From assembly GCA_947652855.1 (NCBI GenBank), contig CANTEO010000036.1, forward strand, positions 1 through 26,504: 26,504 nucleotides of DNA, written 5' to 3'. Below, one piece after another: positions 7,508 to 17,092 of this stretch; the first letter of the stretch is position 1; every line of letters begins with the position of its first letter. Source of the DNA: an uncultured Roseburia sp. (lineage in GTDB: Bacteria; Bacillota; Clostridia; Lachnospirales; Lachnospiraceae). The notes below the pieces were generated by a model. The model was not told the origin of the DNA. It did not search any database and was given only the letters and a program-made list of their open reading frames with translations. Position numbers and translations under genes: made by a program.

Positions 7508-10500
7508 ATGTATCTAAAAAGCATTGAAATGCACGGCTTTAAGTCGTTTGCGAATAAAATTGTGCTGGATTTTCACAACGGGATCACGGGAATCGTAGGC
7601 CCAAACGGGAGCGGGAAGAGCAATGTCTCCGACGCGGTGCGGTGGGTGCTTGGCGAGCAGAGCGCGAAGCAGCTTCGGGGAGCCAGTATGCAGGACGTCA
7701 TTTTTTCCGGGACGGAAAACCGCAAGCCGTTAAGCTACGCTTATGTGGCGATTACGATGGACAATTCCGACCGCGCGCTGGATGTGGACTATAAAGAGGT
7801 CACGGTGGCAAGGCGGGTGTACCGCTCCGGTGAAAGCGAATATCTCTTAAACGGCAGCGCCTGCCGCTTAAAGGACGTGAATGAACTGTTTTACGACACG
7901 GGGATCGGCAAGGAAGGGTATTCGATCATTGGACAGGGGCAGATTGAGAAAATTTTGAGCGGAAGGCCGGAAGAAAAGCGGGAGCTGTTTGACGAGGCCG
8001 CGGGCATTGTCAAGTACAAGCGGAGGAAGGCGACGGCGCAGAAAAAGCTGGAGTCGCAGCGCGAGAATATGGTGCGGATCCATGATATCCTAAATGAGCT
8101 GGAGCATCAGGTCGGCCCTCTGGAAAGGCAGTCGGAGAAAGCAAGGCTCTATTTAAAGAAGCGGGAAGAATTAAAGACGCATGACGTCGGCCTGTTTTTG
8201 GCGGAAATGGAGCGCATGGACGCGCAGCTTAAGGAGGTTTCTTACAATACGGAGGCTGCGGAGGCGCAGCTTAAGGAGACAGGCGCGGCGTATGAGGAAA
8301 TCAAGGCCGAATATGAAAAGATGGAGGCCGCGATTGAGGCGATCGGAAAAGAAATCGACGAGGCCCGGGAGGAGCTTAGCAATTCCGCCATTGTGAAGGG
8401 CAAGCTGGAAGGGCAGGTCAATGTGCTGCATGAGCAGATTAAGGCTGCGGAGATGACGGACGGGCATTTCTCCTTGCGGGTAGGGGAAATGGAAGCGGAC
8501 AGGCAGGAGAAGCTGCGGCAGAAGGAGGCGTTTTGGTCTGAGCGGTCATCATTGGACGGGCAGCTTTCAAACGCCTCCCTTCGGCGGGATTCGTCTGAGA
8601 AGGAGCTTCGGTCGCTTAGGGAGGGCATTGCGGGGCTCAATGCAGGCATAGAGTCCAGAAAGAGCGAGTTGATCGCGCTCTTAAGCCAAAAAGCGGAGCT
8701 TGAGGCCAGGCAGCAGAAGTTTGGGATGATGGCGGAACAGGCCAATATTCAGAAAGCGGAGCTGACCCAGAGGATCGTAAGGAGAAAAAGCGAGGAGTCT
8801 GGACTGGACGCGCAGCTTATGGAGCAGCAGGAGACGCTGCAGGGCGTTATGGCGGCGCTCAATGAGCGGAAGGCAGAGGAGGCGCGCATCCGGGAGGAGC
8901 TGTCGGAATGGGAGAGAAAGCTTTCGGAAAATGCGCGCGCTTATGAGGAATGCTCCATGGCCTATCATAAGGCCGCCTCCCGCCTGGAGTCGCTTCGGAA
9001 CATTGCGGAGCGCTATGACGGCTATGGGAACAGCATCCGCAAGGTGATGGGCCAAAAAGAGACGGAGCCGGGGATTTTGGGCGTCGTTTCGGATATCATC
9101 AAGGTGGAGCGGCAATATGAGACGGCGATTGAGACGGCGCTTGGGGGCAGCATTCAGAATATCGTGACTGAGGACGAAGGCACGGCGAAGCGGATGATTG
9201 CCTATTTAAAGAAAAACCGCCTGGGGAGGGCGACGTTCCTTCCGCTGACGAGCGTGGACGGCAGGGGAGGCTTCCGATATCCGCAGGCGCTGCATGAGCC
9301 GGGCGTGATCGGCCTGGCGAACGAATTGGTGGAAAATGATGAAATTTATGACGGCGTTACGGCGCAGCTTTTGGGCAGGGTGGTGGTCGTGGACACGATT
9401 GACCATGCCGTCTTGCTTGCAAGAAAATTTCGCTATTCCCTCTCTATTGTGACGCTGGAGGGAGAGTCGCTGCGGCCGGGCGGCTCCATGACGGGCGGCG
9501 CCTTTAAGCAAAGCGGCAACCTCCTTGGCAGGAATCGGGAAATCGAAGATCTGACGCAGAAGGCGCAGACGCTTAAGGACGGAAGGGAAAAAAGGAGCGC
9601 GCGCAGGGAGGAAATTTTGACGGCGCAGGCGCTCTTAACAGAGGATTTGGAGCAGGTCAGGGAGCAGATGCAGCAGCAATATCTGCTTAAGAATACGGCG
9701 GAATTAGACATAAAGCGCACCCTGCAGAAAAAAGAAGAGGAGGAAAGCGAATTTAAGAAGCTTTTGGAAGAAGGGCGCGCGCTGGATCAAAAAATCCGGG
9801 AGCTGAGGGCGGAGCAAGAGGGCGCGATGGAAGAACTTGCGGCGGTAGGGCAAAGAGAGGCGGAAATTGCAAAGGAAGAGGCGGCCAGCCAGGAGGCGCT
9901 TAAGGAAAAGGGCGTATTAGAAGAGGCGGCCAGCCAGTCTTTTTTGGACGCGCAGATGGAAGAGGCCGGCTTACAGCAAAAACGGGAGTTTGTGCTGGAA
10001 AACTTAAGCCGCGTTGAAGCAGAGATCGAAAAATGCGACGCCCAGATGCTTGCGCTTAAGGAGGAGCGGGATCTGGCGAAGGAGGACGTGGAGCAAAAGA
10101 AATCCGACATTGAGGCGCTTAAGAAAAGCATCCTGGCCTCGGACGGCGAATGCGCCCGCTTGGAGCAGGAGCTGAAATGCCGGGTGGAGAAAAAAGAGCA
10201 GATGACGTCAAGCCACAAGGATTTTTTTGTAAGGCGGGAAGAAATTTCAAGCCGGATGTCGGACTTGGACAAGGAGCTGTTTCGCCTGAATGGGCAGAAA
10301 GAAAAGCTTACGGAGGAGGGGGAGCGGCAGGTCAATTATATCTGGGAGGAATATGAGCTGACAAGGCACGGCGCCCTTGCGCTTGGCGGCGAAAGCGAGC
10401 TTTCCCCCGCTAAGCTAAAACAGAGGATCGACGAGCTGAAGGATGAGATTAAGGGCTTGGGCGACGTTAACGTTAACGCCATTGAAGAGTATAAGGAAGT

Positions 10501-11068
10501 GTCAGGCCGGTATGAATTCCTAAAGGCGCAGCATGACGACCTGGTGGAGTCAGAGACGGCGCTTTTGGACATCATAGAGGAGCTGGATGTGGGGATGCGG
10601 AAGCAGTTCACGGAGAAATTTGCCCAGATTCAAGAGGAGTTCAACAAGTCCTTTCAAGAGCTGTTCGGCGGGGGGAAAGGGACGCTGGAGCTTTTGGAGG
10701 ATGAGGACATTTTGGAATGCGGCATCCGCATTATCGCCCAGCCGCCCGGGAAGAAGCTGCAGAACATGATCCTGCTCTCCGGCGGCGAGAAATCCCTGAC
10801 GGCGATTTCCTTACTGTTTGCGATTCAGAACTTAAAGCCGTCGCCGTTTTGCCTTTTGGATGAGATTGAGGCGGCTTTGGACGATTCAAACGTCGGGCGC
10901 TTTGCGGGATATTTACATAAATTGTCAAAAAACACGCAGTTTATCGTGATTACCCACAGGCGCGGGACAATGGCGAACGCCGACCGCCTATATGGGATCA
11001 CGATGCAGGAAAAAGGCGTGTCCACGTTGGTTTCGGTAGACTTAATCGAGCATCAGCTCACAAAGTGA
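7508..11068 (+). CDS. smc: Chromosome partition protein SMC
   Basis: This is the condensin-type ATPase that organises and helps segregate the chromosome, usually with ScpA and ScpB (not in this window). With the ATG at 7508 the protein is 1186 residues, the standard length. The N-terminal ATPase half has Walker A GPNGSGKS at 31-38. Two long coiled coils flank a hinge roughly in the middle (GVVSDIIKVERQYETAIE onward). The C-terminal half has the ABC signature LSGGEKS at 1090-1096 and Walker B with Asp1118-Glu1119 in CLLDEIEAALDD. I prefer 7508 because GGAGG ends 5 bp upstream and the N-terminus MYLKSIEMHGFKSF is canonical; the frame is open to 7475. The gap from rnc is 51 bp. Confidence 0.97.
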   Translation: MYLKSIEMHGFKSFANKIVLDFHNGITGIVGPNGSGKSNVSDAVRWVLGEQSAKQLRGASMQDVIFSGTENRKPLSYAYVAITMDNSDRALDVDYKEVTVARRVYRSGESEYLLNGSACRLKDVNELFYDTGIGKEGYSIIGQGQIEKILSGRPEEKRELFDEAAGIVKYKRRKATAQKKLESQRENMVRIHDILNELEHQVGPLERQSEKARLYLKKREELKTHDVGLFLAEMERMDAQLKEVSYNTEAAEAQLKETGAAYEEIKAEYEKMEAAIEAIGKEIDEAREELSNSAIVKGKLEGQVNVLHEQIKAAEMTDGHFSLRVGEMEADRQEKLRQKEAFWSERSSLDGQLSNASLRRDSSEKELRSLREGIAGLNAGIESRKSELIALLSQKAELEARQQKFGMMAEQANIQKAELTQRIVRRKSEESGLDAQLMEQQETLQGVMAALNERKAEEARIREELSEWERKLSENARAYEECSMAYHKAASRLESLRNIAERYDGYGNSIRKVMGQKETEPGILGVVSDIIKVERQYETAIETALGGSIQNIVTEDEGTAKRMIAYLKKNRLGRATFLPLTSVDGRGGFRYPQALHEPGVIGLANELVENDEIYDGVTAQLLGRVVVVDTIDHAVLLARKFRYSLSIVTLEGESLRPGGSMTGGAFKQSGNLLGRNREIEDLTQKAQTLKDGREKRSARREEILTAQALLTEDLEQVREQMQQQYLLKNTAELDIKRTLQKKEEEESEFKKLLEEGRALDQKIRELRAEQEGAMEELAAVGQREAEIAKEEAASQEALKEKGVLEEAASQSFLDAQMEEAGLQQKREFVLENLSRVEAEIEKCDAQMLALKEERDLAKEDVEQKKSDIEALKKSILASDGECARLEQELKCRVEKKEQMTSSHKDFFVRREEISSRMSDLDKELFRLNGQKEKLTEEGERQVNYIWEEYELTRHGALALGGESELSPAKLKQRIDELKDEIKGLGDVNVNAIEEYKEVSGRYEFLKAQHDDLVESETALLDIIEELDVGMRKQFTEKFAQIQEEFNKSFQELFGGGKGTLELLEDEDILECGIRIIAQPPGKKLQNMILLSGGEKSLTAISLLFAIQNLKPSPFCLLDEIEAALDDSNVGRFAGYLHKLSKNTQFIVITHRRGTMANADRLYGITMQEKGVSTLVSVDLIEHQLTK

Positions 11069-11087
11069 GGAAGAAGGGAAGAGGACG

Positions 11088-12053
11088 ATGGGAAAAGAAA
11101 AAAAAGAGAAGAAGGGATTTTTCCGCAGGTTAGCGGAGGGCCTGTCTAAGACCAGGGAGCAGATTGTCTCCGGGATTGACTCGATATTCAGCGGGTTTTC
11201 GAGCATTGACGAGGAGTTTTATGAGGAGATTGAGGAAATCCTTGTGATGGGGGATCTCGGCGTGAAGGCCACGGGAGAGATCATTGAGAGCCTAAAGGAG
11301 AAGGTGAAGGAGCAAAAGATCAAGGATCCGGAGGACTGCAGGCAGCTTTTGATGGAAAGCATCAAGGAGCGGATGCGGACGGAGGATTTGGCGTACCGTT
11401 TTGAAGAGGAGACGTCTGTGGTGATGGTGGTCGGCGTCAACGGCGTGGGCAAGACGACGACGGTAGGGAAGCTGGCGGGAAAATTAAAAAGCCAGGGCAA
11501 GAAGGCCGTGATTGCGGCCGCGGACACCTTCCGCGCGGCGGCGGGCGAGCAGCTTTTGGAATGGGCGAACCGCGCGGGCGTGGAGATGATCGGCGGGCAG
11601 GAAGGGGCAGACCCTGCCTCCGTCCTGTTTGACGCGGCGGCGTCCGCCAAGTCAAAAGGCGCGGACGTGCTGCTGTGCGACACGGCGGGCAGGCTGCACA
11701 ATAAGAAAAACCTCATGGAAGAGCTTCGGAAGATGAACCGCGTCATTGACCGGGAGTATCCGGGCGCGTTCCGGGAGACGCTTGTGGTGCTGGACGCGAC
11801 GACGGGGCAGAACGCGCTGTCCCAGGCCAGGCAGTTTGGGGAGGTGACGGACTTAACCGGGATTGTCCTGACAAAAATGGACGGCACGGCGAAAGGGGGC
11901 ATCGCAGTGGCGATTCAGTCGGAGCTTGGCATTCCGGTGAAGTACATCGGCGTGGGCGAGGGCATCGAGGATTTGCAGAAGTTCGACGCGGACGCGTTTG
12001 TGGATGCGCTGTTCCAAAAGAAGGAGGAGGAGACAAATGCTGACATTGGATAA
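11088..12053 (+). CDS. ftsY: Signal recognition particle receptor FtsY
   Basis: This SRP GTPase receptor delivers ribosomes making membrane proteins to the Sec machinery. The 321-residue protein has a basic N-terminus (GKEKKEKKGFFRRL) instead of the long acidic A domain of E. coli, as is usual in Firmicutes. An N domain of helices is followed by the G domain: G1 GVNGVGKTTT at 116-125, the DTFRAAAGEQL insertion-box motif, DTAGR, TKMDGTAKGG, and the closing GVGEGIEDLQKFD. It lies 19 bp after smc and its last 17 bases overlap the start of the next gene, so it belongs to one operon. The ffh gene that often follows is absent here. Confidence 0.97.
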   Translation: MGKEKKEKKGFFRRLAEGLSKTREQIVSGIDSIFSGFSSIDEEFYEEIEEILVMGDLGVKATGEIIESLKEKVKEQKIKDPEDCRQLLMESIKERMRTEDLAYRFEEETSVVMVVGVNGVGKTTTVGKLAGKLKSQGKKAVIAAADTFRAAAGEQLLEWANRAGVEMIGGQEGADPASVLFDAAASAKSKGADVLLCDTAGRLHNKKNLMEELRKMNRVIDREYPGAFRETLVVLDATTGQNALSQARQFGEVTDLTGIVLTKMDGTAKGGIAVAIQSELGIPVKYIGVGEGIEDLQKFDADAFVDALFQKKEEETNADIG

Positions 12054-13248
12054 ATTTGAGGAGGCGAGCGAGCGCGTGAAGGAGGTCACGCTGGAGACGA
12101 AGCTGATCTACAGCAACTACTTAAGCGCGCAGACGGGCAATAAGGTGTACCTCAAGCCGGAAAATATGCAGTTTACGGGGGCGTATAAGGTGCGCGGCGC
12201 CTATTATAAGATCAGCACCCTGACAAAGGAGGAGCGGGATCAGGGGCTTATTACCGCCTCTGCCGGAAACCATGCCCAGGGCGTCGCATACGCGGCGAAG
12301 AGCTTTGGGGCGAAGGCCGTCATCGTCATGCCTACCACTACGCCGCTTATTAAGGTCAACCGCACCAAAAGCTATGGCGCTGAGGTGATTTTGCATGGGG
12401 ACGTCTATGACGAGGCGTGCGCCCATGCCTATGAGCTGGCGAAGGAGCGCGGCTATACGTTCATCCATCCGTTTGACGATTTGGCGGTCGCGACCGGGCA
12501 GGGGACGATTGCTATGGAGATATTCAAGGAGCTGCCCCTGGTGGAATACATTTTGGTCCCGATCGGCGGCGGGGGCCTTGCGACGGGCGTGTCTGTCCTT
12601 GCAAAGCTGTTAAATCCCAAGATTAAGGTAATTGGCGTGGAGCCTGCGGGGGCCGCCTGCATGAAAGCCTCCTTTAAGGCGGGGAAGGTCACGACGCTTT
12701 CCGATGTCAGCACCATTGCGGACGGCACGGCAGTCAAGACGCCGGGCGGGACGGTGTTTCCCTACATTCAGAAGAACCTGGATGAGATCGTCACCGTGGA
12801 GGACGATGAGCTTGTGGTGGCATTTTTGGACATGGTGGAGAACCACAAAATCGTCGTGGAGAATTCCGGCCTTTTGACGGTTGCGGCGCTCAAGCATCTG
12901 AATGTGGAGGGAAAGCGGATTGTCTCGATCTTAAGCGGCGGGAACATGGACATTATTACAATGTCCTCCGTGGTGCGCCAGGGCTTAATCTTACGGGACC
13001 GGATTTTTACCGTGTCCGTCCTTTTGCCGGACAAGCCGGGCGAGCTGACGAAGGTTTCGGACACCATCGCAAAAGAGCAGGGCAATGTCATTAAGCTGGA
13101 GCATAACCAGTTTGTGAGCATCAACCGCAGCGCGGCCGTGGAGCTAAGGATCACGATGGAATGCTTTGGCACGGAGCATAAGCGGCAGATCATCACGGCC
13201 TTGGAGCGCGCGCAATATAAGCCGAAGCAAGTGCGCACCAGCCTGTGA
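12037..13248 (+). CDS. ilvA: PLP-dependent threonine ammonia-lyase with C-terminal ACT domain
   Basis: It deaminates L-threonine to 2-oxobutanoate, feeding isoleucine synthesis or threonine catabolism. The 403-residue protein has the PLP lysine Lys51 in FTGAYKVRGA, the SAGNHAQGVA loop at 75-84, the phosphate-binding GGGGLATG at 177-184, and a single ACT domain at about 325-400 beginning VSVLLPDKPGELTKV. The short form with one ACT domain matches the family often annotated ilvA or tdcB, and sequence alone does not decide biosynthetic or catabolic use. I chose the ATG at 12037, behind AAGGAGGAGG; it overlaps the end of ftsY by 17 bp, which suggests translational coupling. The pairing with ftsY is unusual. 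Confidence 0.92.
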   Translation: MLTLDKFEEASERVKEVTLETKLIYSNYLSAQTGNKVYLKPENMQFTGAYKVRGAYYKISTLTKEERDQGLITASAGNHAQGVAYAAKSFGAKAVIVMPTTTPLIKVNRTKSYGAEVILHGDVYDEACAHAYELAKERGYTFIHPFDDLAVATGQGTIAMEIFKELPLVEYILVPIGGGGLATGVSVLAKLLNPKIKVIGVEPAGAACMKASFKAGKVTTLSDVSTIADGTAVKTPGGTVFPYIQKNLDEIVTVEDDELVVAFLDMVENHKIVVENSGLLTVAALKHLNVEGKRIVSILSGGNMDIITMSSVVRQGLILRDRIFTVSVLLPDKPGELTKVSDTIAKEQGNVIKLEHNQFVSINRSAAVELRITMECFGTEHKRQIITALERAQYKPKQVRTSL

Positions 13249-13271
13249 CGCGCTGAAAAGGGGATGGGACA

Positions 13272-14750
13272 ATGCGAAAGAGGAAACGCCCTTCTGAATG
13301 CCCTTTCTGCGCAAAGGGAGACGCGTCAAAGGGAAGGAGCCTTGCCTTTTGCCTGCTTGCGGCCCTGCTTCTGCTTTCCGGCTGTTTTGGCGGCGATGCC
13401 TGGGTGAGGAAACAGGAGGCGGCGGGCGAAACGGAGGAGGCCGGGACAGAACGCAGAGAAAAGACGCTGCTTTCCGTGCAAAAGGAGGCGCAAAAGCAAA
13501 AGCGGATGGAGCAGGTGGAGAGAGCTTTTGAAGAGATCTTACGCTCCTGCACAAATGAATTTATCGGCGCCCATCCATTGGATGAGCGTTTCCTGACCTG
13601 GTTTTTGGAGGAATATGGAGAAGAGAGCGTGCTGGCGGTCGCGGACGCCTTACGGGCCGGAAACGCCAAGCAAACGCTTTGGCATACGCTTACGGGCAGC
13701 TCCATCCATGTGCTTTGGCTGCTGTACTGTGAAGCGCAGGGACGCGTGCCTTGCCCGGGAGAGAATCTGATTTGGCAGCCCTGCCATTCTTCGGAAGAGA
13801 CGACGCTTGCGTTTACAGGAGACATCAATTTTTCGGAAGGGTACGTCACGACAAGGAAGATGGACAGCTCCCCCAATGGGATTTTGGACTGTTTTTCTTC
13901 GGATTTGCTGGAGCTTATGAAGGGCGTGGACGTGATGACGGTGAACAATGAGTTCACCTACAGCACGAGGGGGGAGCCGCTTTCGGGCAAGGCGTTCACG
14001 TTTCGCGCAGATCCGGGGAGAGTGGAGCTTTTGGACGCGTTTGGGACAGATTTGGTGAATTTGGCGAATAACCATGTCTATGACTATGGGCCGGACGCGC
14101 TGCTTGACACGATGGCGACGTTAAAAGAGGCGGGATTTCCCTATGTGGGCGCCGGAAAAAACCTGGAGGAGGCCAAAAAGCCCTATTATTTTGTCTGCAA
14201 CGGATGGAAAATCGCCATAGCGGCGGCGACGCAGATCGAGCGCTCAACCAATTATACGAAGGAGGCGACGGAGGATACGCCCGGAGTGTTAAAGACCCTT
14301 CAGCCTGATAAATTTACAGAGGTTCTTAAGGACGCGAAGAAAAACAGCGACATTGTGATCGCGTTTGTGCATTGGGGAACGGAAGGGGACAGCTATTTTG
14401 GCGCGGATCAGCGGGCGCTGGCAGAGGAATTTGTGGCGGCGGGGGCCGACGCGGTGATTGGAGGGCATACCCATTGCCTACAGGGATTTGAGGTGATGGA
14501 CGGCGTCCCGATTCTGTACAGCCTGGGCAATTTCTGGTTCAGCGGCAGGACACAGGACACAGGGCTTGCCAAGGTCACGATTGACAGGGAGGGGGAGCTT
14601 TCCTTAAGCTTTCTTCCCTGCATTCAGGAAAACACGCGCACGTCCCTTGTGACGGAGGAGGCGGAGCGGCAGCGGATTTTTGAATTCCTGCGCAGGCATT
14701 CCGCGGAGGGGACAACGCTTGCGGAGGATGGCACGGTGCGTTTGGAGTGA
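13272..14750 (+). CDS. CapA-family (PGA_cap) metallophosphatase-like lipoprotein
   Basis: A positively charged N-terminus and hydrophobic stretch (about 22-37) end in the lipobox LSGC with Cys38, so this is probably a lipoprotein on the outer face of the membrane. After a charged linker and a helical region (about 80-160), residues 177-425 form a CapA/PGA_cap fold: FTGDINF at 181-187, NNEFTY, LANNHVYDYG at 264-273, VHWGTEGD at 366-373, GGHTHCLQG at 397-405 and SLGNFWFS at 417-424. CapA proteins are known from poly-gamma-glutamate capsules, but the partner genes capB and capC are absent, and many family members have unknown roles. It lies 23 bp after ilvA and 42 bp before trmD, so it is probably in the same operon. 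Confidence 0.85.
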   Translation: MRKRKRPSECPFCAKGDASKGRSLAFCLLAALLLLSGCFGGDAWVRKQEAAGETEEAGTERREKTLLSVQKEAQKQKRMEQVERAFEEILRSCTNEFIGAHPLDERFLTWFLEEYGEESVLAVADALRAGNAKQTLWHTLTGSSIHVLWLLYCEAQGRVPCPGENLIWQPCHSSEETTLAFTGDINFSEGYVTTRKMDSSPNGILDCFSSDLLELMKGVDVMTVNNEFTYSTRGEPLSGKAFTFRADPGRVELLDAFGTDLVNLANNHVYDYGPDALLDTMATLKEAGFPYVGAGKNLEEAKKPYYFVCNGWKIAIAAATQIERSTNYTKEATEDTPGVLKTLQPDKFTEVLKDAKKNSDIVIAFVHWGTEGDSYFGADQRALAEEFVAAGADAVIGGHTHCLQGFEVMDGVPILYSLGNFWFSGRTQDTGLAKVTIDREGELSLSFLPCIQENTRTSLVTEEAERQRIFEFLRRHSAEGTTLAEDGTVRLE

Positions 14751-14792
14751 CTGCGGAGGAGCCGCTACATTGTGGGAGGATAAGGGGGCAGC

Positions 14793-15521
14793 ATGAAATT
14801 TTACATTATGACGTTATTCCCGGAGATGGTGATGCAGGGCCTGCACGTGAGCATCTTAAAAAAAGCGGCGGACAGCGGCCTGCTTTCCATTGAGGCCATT
14901 GACATCAGGGAGTATGCAAAAAATAAGCACAAGCAGGTGGACGACTATCCATATGGCGGCGGCGCGGGGATGGTGATGCAGGCGCAGCCGATATTTGACG
15001 CGCACGCTGCGCTCACAGAGCGGATTGGGAGGCGTCCAAGGACGGTTTACCTGACGCCGCAGGGGACGACGTTTACGCAGCCAATGGCAAAGGAATTCGC
15101 AAAAGAGGAGGAGCTAGCGTTTCTCTGCGGGCATTATGAGGGCGTGGACGAGCGCGTGCTGGAAGAGATCGTGACAGACTACGTCTCGATCGGGGATTAC
15201 GTCTTAACGGGCGGGGAGCTTGCCGCCATGGTGATGGTGGACGCGATTTCACGCATGGCGCCGGGAGTTTTGACGAATGAGGAGTCCGGCATGAAGGAAT
15301 CCTTTGAGGGAAATCTGTTAGAGCACCCCCAATATACCAGGCCCCTTGAATGGAATGGGAAGAGGGCGCCGGACGTGCTGCTTTCCGGCGACCATCAGAA
15401 AATCGAGAAGTGGAGGAGGGAGCAGTCGATCCTTCGGACGAAGCTTCGCAGGCCGGATTTGTTACGGCGCGCGGATCTCTCCATCCGGGAAAAAGCCGTG
15501 CATGGGGTGAATGAAATATGA
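14793..15521 (+). CDS. trmD: tRNA (guanine(37)-N1)-methyltransferase
   Basis: TrmD transfers a methyl group from SAM to G37 next to the anticodon and prevents frameshifting. The 242-residue protein has the trefoil-knot SPOUT motifs: YPYGGGAGMVMQ at 53-63, LTPQG at 87-91, CGHYEGVDERV at 112-122, SIGDYVLTGGELA at 132-144, and the substrate-binding loop ESFEGNLLEHPQYTRP at 169-184. AAGGGGG precedes the ATG. Its common neighbours rpsP, rimM and rplS are missing, so the gene has left the usual ribosomal cluster. Confidence 0.97.
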   Translation: MKFYIMTLFPEMVMQGLHVSILKKAADSGLLSIEAIDIREYAKNKHKQVDDYPYGGGAGMVMQAQPIFDAHAALTERIGRRPRTVYLTPQGTTFTQPMAKEFAKEEELAFLCGHYEGVDERVLEEIVTDYVSIGDYVLTGGELAAMVMVDAISRMAPGVLTNEESGMKESFEGNLLEHPQYTRPLEWNGKRAPDVLLSGDHQKIEKWRREQSILRTKLRRPDLLRRADLSIREKAVHGVNEI

Positions 15522-15540
15522 CCAGAAGCTGGCGAGGCAT

Positions 15541-15579
15541 GAAGCGGAAAACAGCGGCGATAAGCTGTGCTGCCGCTTC
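15541..15579 (+). other. Interrupted hairpin between trmD and the transporter
   Basis: GAAGCGG at 15541-15547 pairs with 15573-15579, and an inner CAGC (15552-15555) can pair with GCTG (15564-15567). There is no T-run after it, so it is at most a weak structural element in the leader of the next gene. Confidence 0.25.
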
Positions 15580-15614
15580 TATCGAAAAATGAGAAAAGGA
15601 GAGGAGAGCAGACA

Positions 15615-17012
15615 ATGAAAACAGGGGAAACAGGAAAGGATTCGCAGCAGGAGGGAAAACGCCGCAGCAGCTTTTCCGGGAAGATGGGTTATGTCCTGGC
15701 GGTGGCCGGGTCGGCGGTCGGCCTTGGGAATATTTGGCGTTTTCCATATCTTGCGGCGAAGCATGGAGGGGGCATCTTTCTTTTGGTGTACCTGATTTTG
15801 ATGCTGACGTTTGGATACGCGCTGATTGTCTCGGAGACGGCCTTAGGGAGGATGACGAAGCGAAGCCCGGTAGGGGCGTTTGGCGCATTTGGGAAGAGCG
15901 CGCCGTTTCGGCTTGGGGGATGGATAAACGCCATCATCCCTATGCTGATTGTGCCATATTACTGCGTAATTGGGGGATGGGTGGTAAAATACCTCTGTGA
16001 ATACCTGCGTGGCAGCACGGCCGCGTTGGCGGAGGACGGTTATTTCTCTGCATTTATCGCGGACGGCGGCAGCGCGGAAGGCTGGTTCCTCTTTTTTAGC
16101 ATTTTAGTCGTGCTGGTCTTGTTCGGAGGCGTAAAGCAGGGCGTGGAGCGCGTGTCGAAAATATTGATGCCCCTTTTGGTGCTGTTGGCCGTTTTCATTG
16201 CGGCATATTCCATTTCAAGGCCGGGAGCATGGGAGGGCGTGAAGTATTTCCTGATCCCGAATTTCAGCAATTTTTCCTGGATGACCGTCGTGGCGGCCAT
16301 GGGGCAGATGTTTTACTCCCTCTCGATTGCCATGGGCATCCTGTATACGTATGGCTCTTATATTAAAAAAGATGTGGACATTGAGAAATCCACAAAGCAG
16401 GTGGAGCTGTTTGACACGGCCATTGCGCTTTTAGCGGGCCTTATGATTATTCCGGCGGTCTTTGCGTTTTCCGGCGGCGACCCGGACACCTTAAAGGCAG
16501 GCCCGGCCCTGATGTTCATTACGATTCCAAAAGTCTTTGCGAATATGGGCTTTGGGACGGGGGCAGGGATTTTGTTTTTCCTTTTGGTGCTGTTTGCGGC
16601 CTTAACCAGCGCAATTTCCCTTGCGGAGTCCGGCGTGTCCACATTTGAGGACCAGCTTGGCTTAGGCCGCAGAAAATCCACGCTTCTGATGGGGCTTATT
16701 GTCGTGTTGTTTGGCTCTGCCTCCGCGCTTGGCTTTGGGCCGCTTGACGCTGTCTCATTGCTTGGGATGACGATATTGGACTTCTTTGACTTTATGACGA
16801 ATTCGATCTTAATGCCGATCGCCGCGTTCTCCACCTGCCTTTTGGTGACGCGGGTAGTTGGGTTTGCTCAGATTGCCAAGGAGGTGGAGCAGTCCTCGGC
16901 GTTTAAGCGCAAGAAGATGTACTGCTTTTTCATGAAGTATTTGGCCCCGGTGTGCATTCTGGTGATTTTGCTTAGCTCAATCGCAAGCGTGTTGGGATGG
17001 ATTTCCATGTAA
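15615..17012 (+). CDS. Neurotransmitter:sodium symporter (NSS/SNF family) amino acid transporter
   Basis: A 465-residue, very hydrophobic protein with about eleven or twelve membrane helices. The family signature GSAVGLGNIWRFPY is at 32-45 in the first helix, as in LeuT and Tyt1. Bacterial members couple sodium entry to uptake of amino acids such as leucine, tyrosine or tryptophan; the substrate cannot be read from the sequence. I chose the ATG at 15615 behind AGGAGAGGAG, giving a soluble charged N-terminus of about 22 residues; the frame is open to 15567. It is the last gene of the co-directional block and is followed by a strong terminator. Linkage to threonine ammonia-lyase may be metabolic or accidental. 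Confidence 0.93.
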   Translation: MKTGETGKDSQQEGKRRSSFSGKMGYVLAVAGSAVGLGNIWRFPYLAAKHGGGIFLLVYLILMLTFGYALIVSETALGRMTKRSPVGAFGAFGKSAPFRLGGWINAIIPMLIVPYYCVIGGWVVKYLCEYLRGSTAALAEDGYFSAFIADGGSAEGWFLFFSILVVLVLFGGVKQGVERVSKILMPLLVLLAVFIAAYSISRPGAWEGVKYFLIPNFSNFSWMTVVAAMGQMFYSLSIAMGILYTYGSYIKKDVDIEKSTKQVELFDTAIALLAGLMIIPAVFAFSGGDPDTLKAGPALMFITIPKVFANMGFGTGAGILFFLLVLFAALTSAISLAESGVSTFEDQLGLGRRKSTLLMGLIVVLFGSASALGFGPLDAVSLLGMTILDFFDFMTNSILMPIAAFSTCLLVTRVVGFAQIAKEVEQSSAFKRKKMYCFFMKYLAPVCILVILLSSIASVLGWISM

Positions 17013-17051
17013 ATTGGGGAGAGGCCGCAAAGCAGCCTGCGGCTGAAAAGG

Positions 17052-17092
17052 AAAGCCCTCACAGACGGGATCAGTCTGTGAGGGCTTTTTTT
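17052..17092. terminator. Bidirectional rho-independent terminator
   Basis: A perfect 15-bp stem, 17052-17066 (AAAGCCCTCACAGAC) with 17074-17088, has a 7-nt loop and a T-run to 17092 on the plus strand. On the minus strand the stem is followed by TTTCCTTTT. It separates the transporter from the convergent dehydrogenase, whose stop codon (17091-17093) touches the T-run. Confidence 0.92.
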
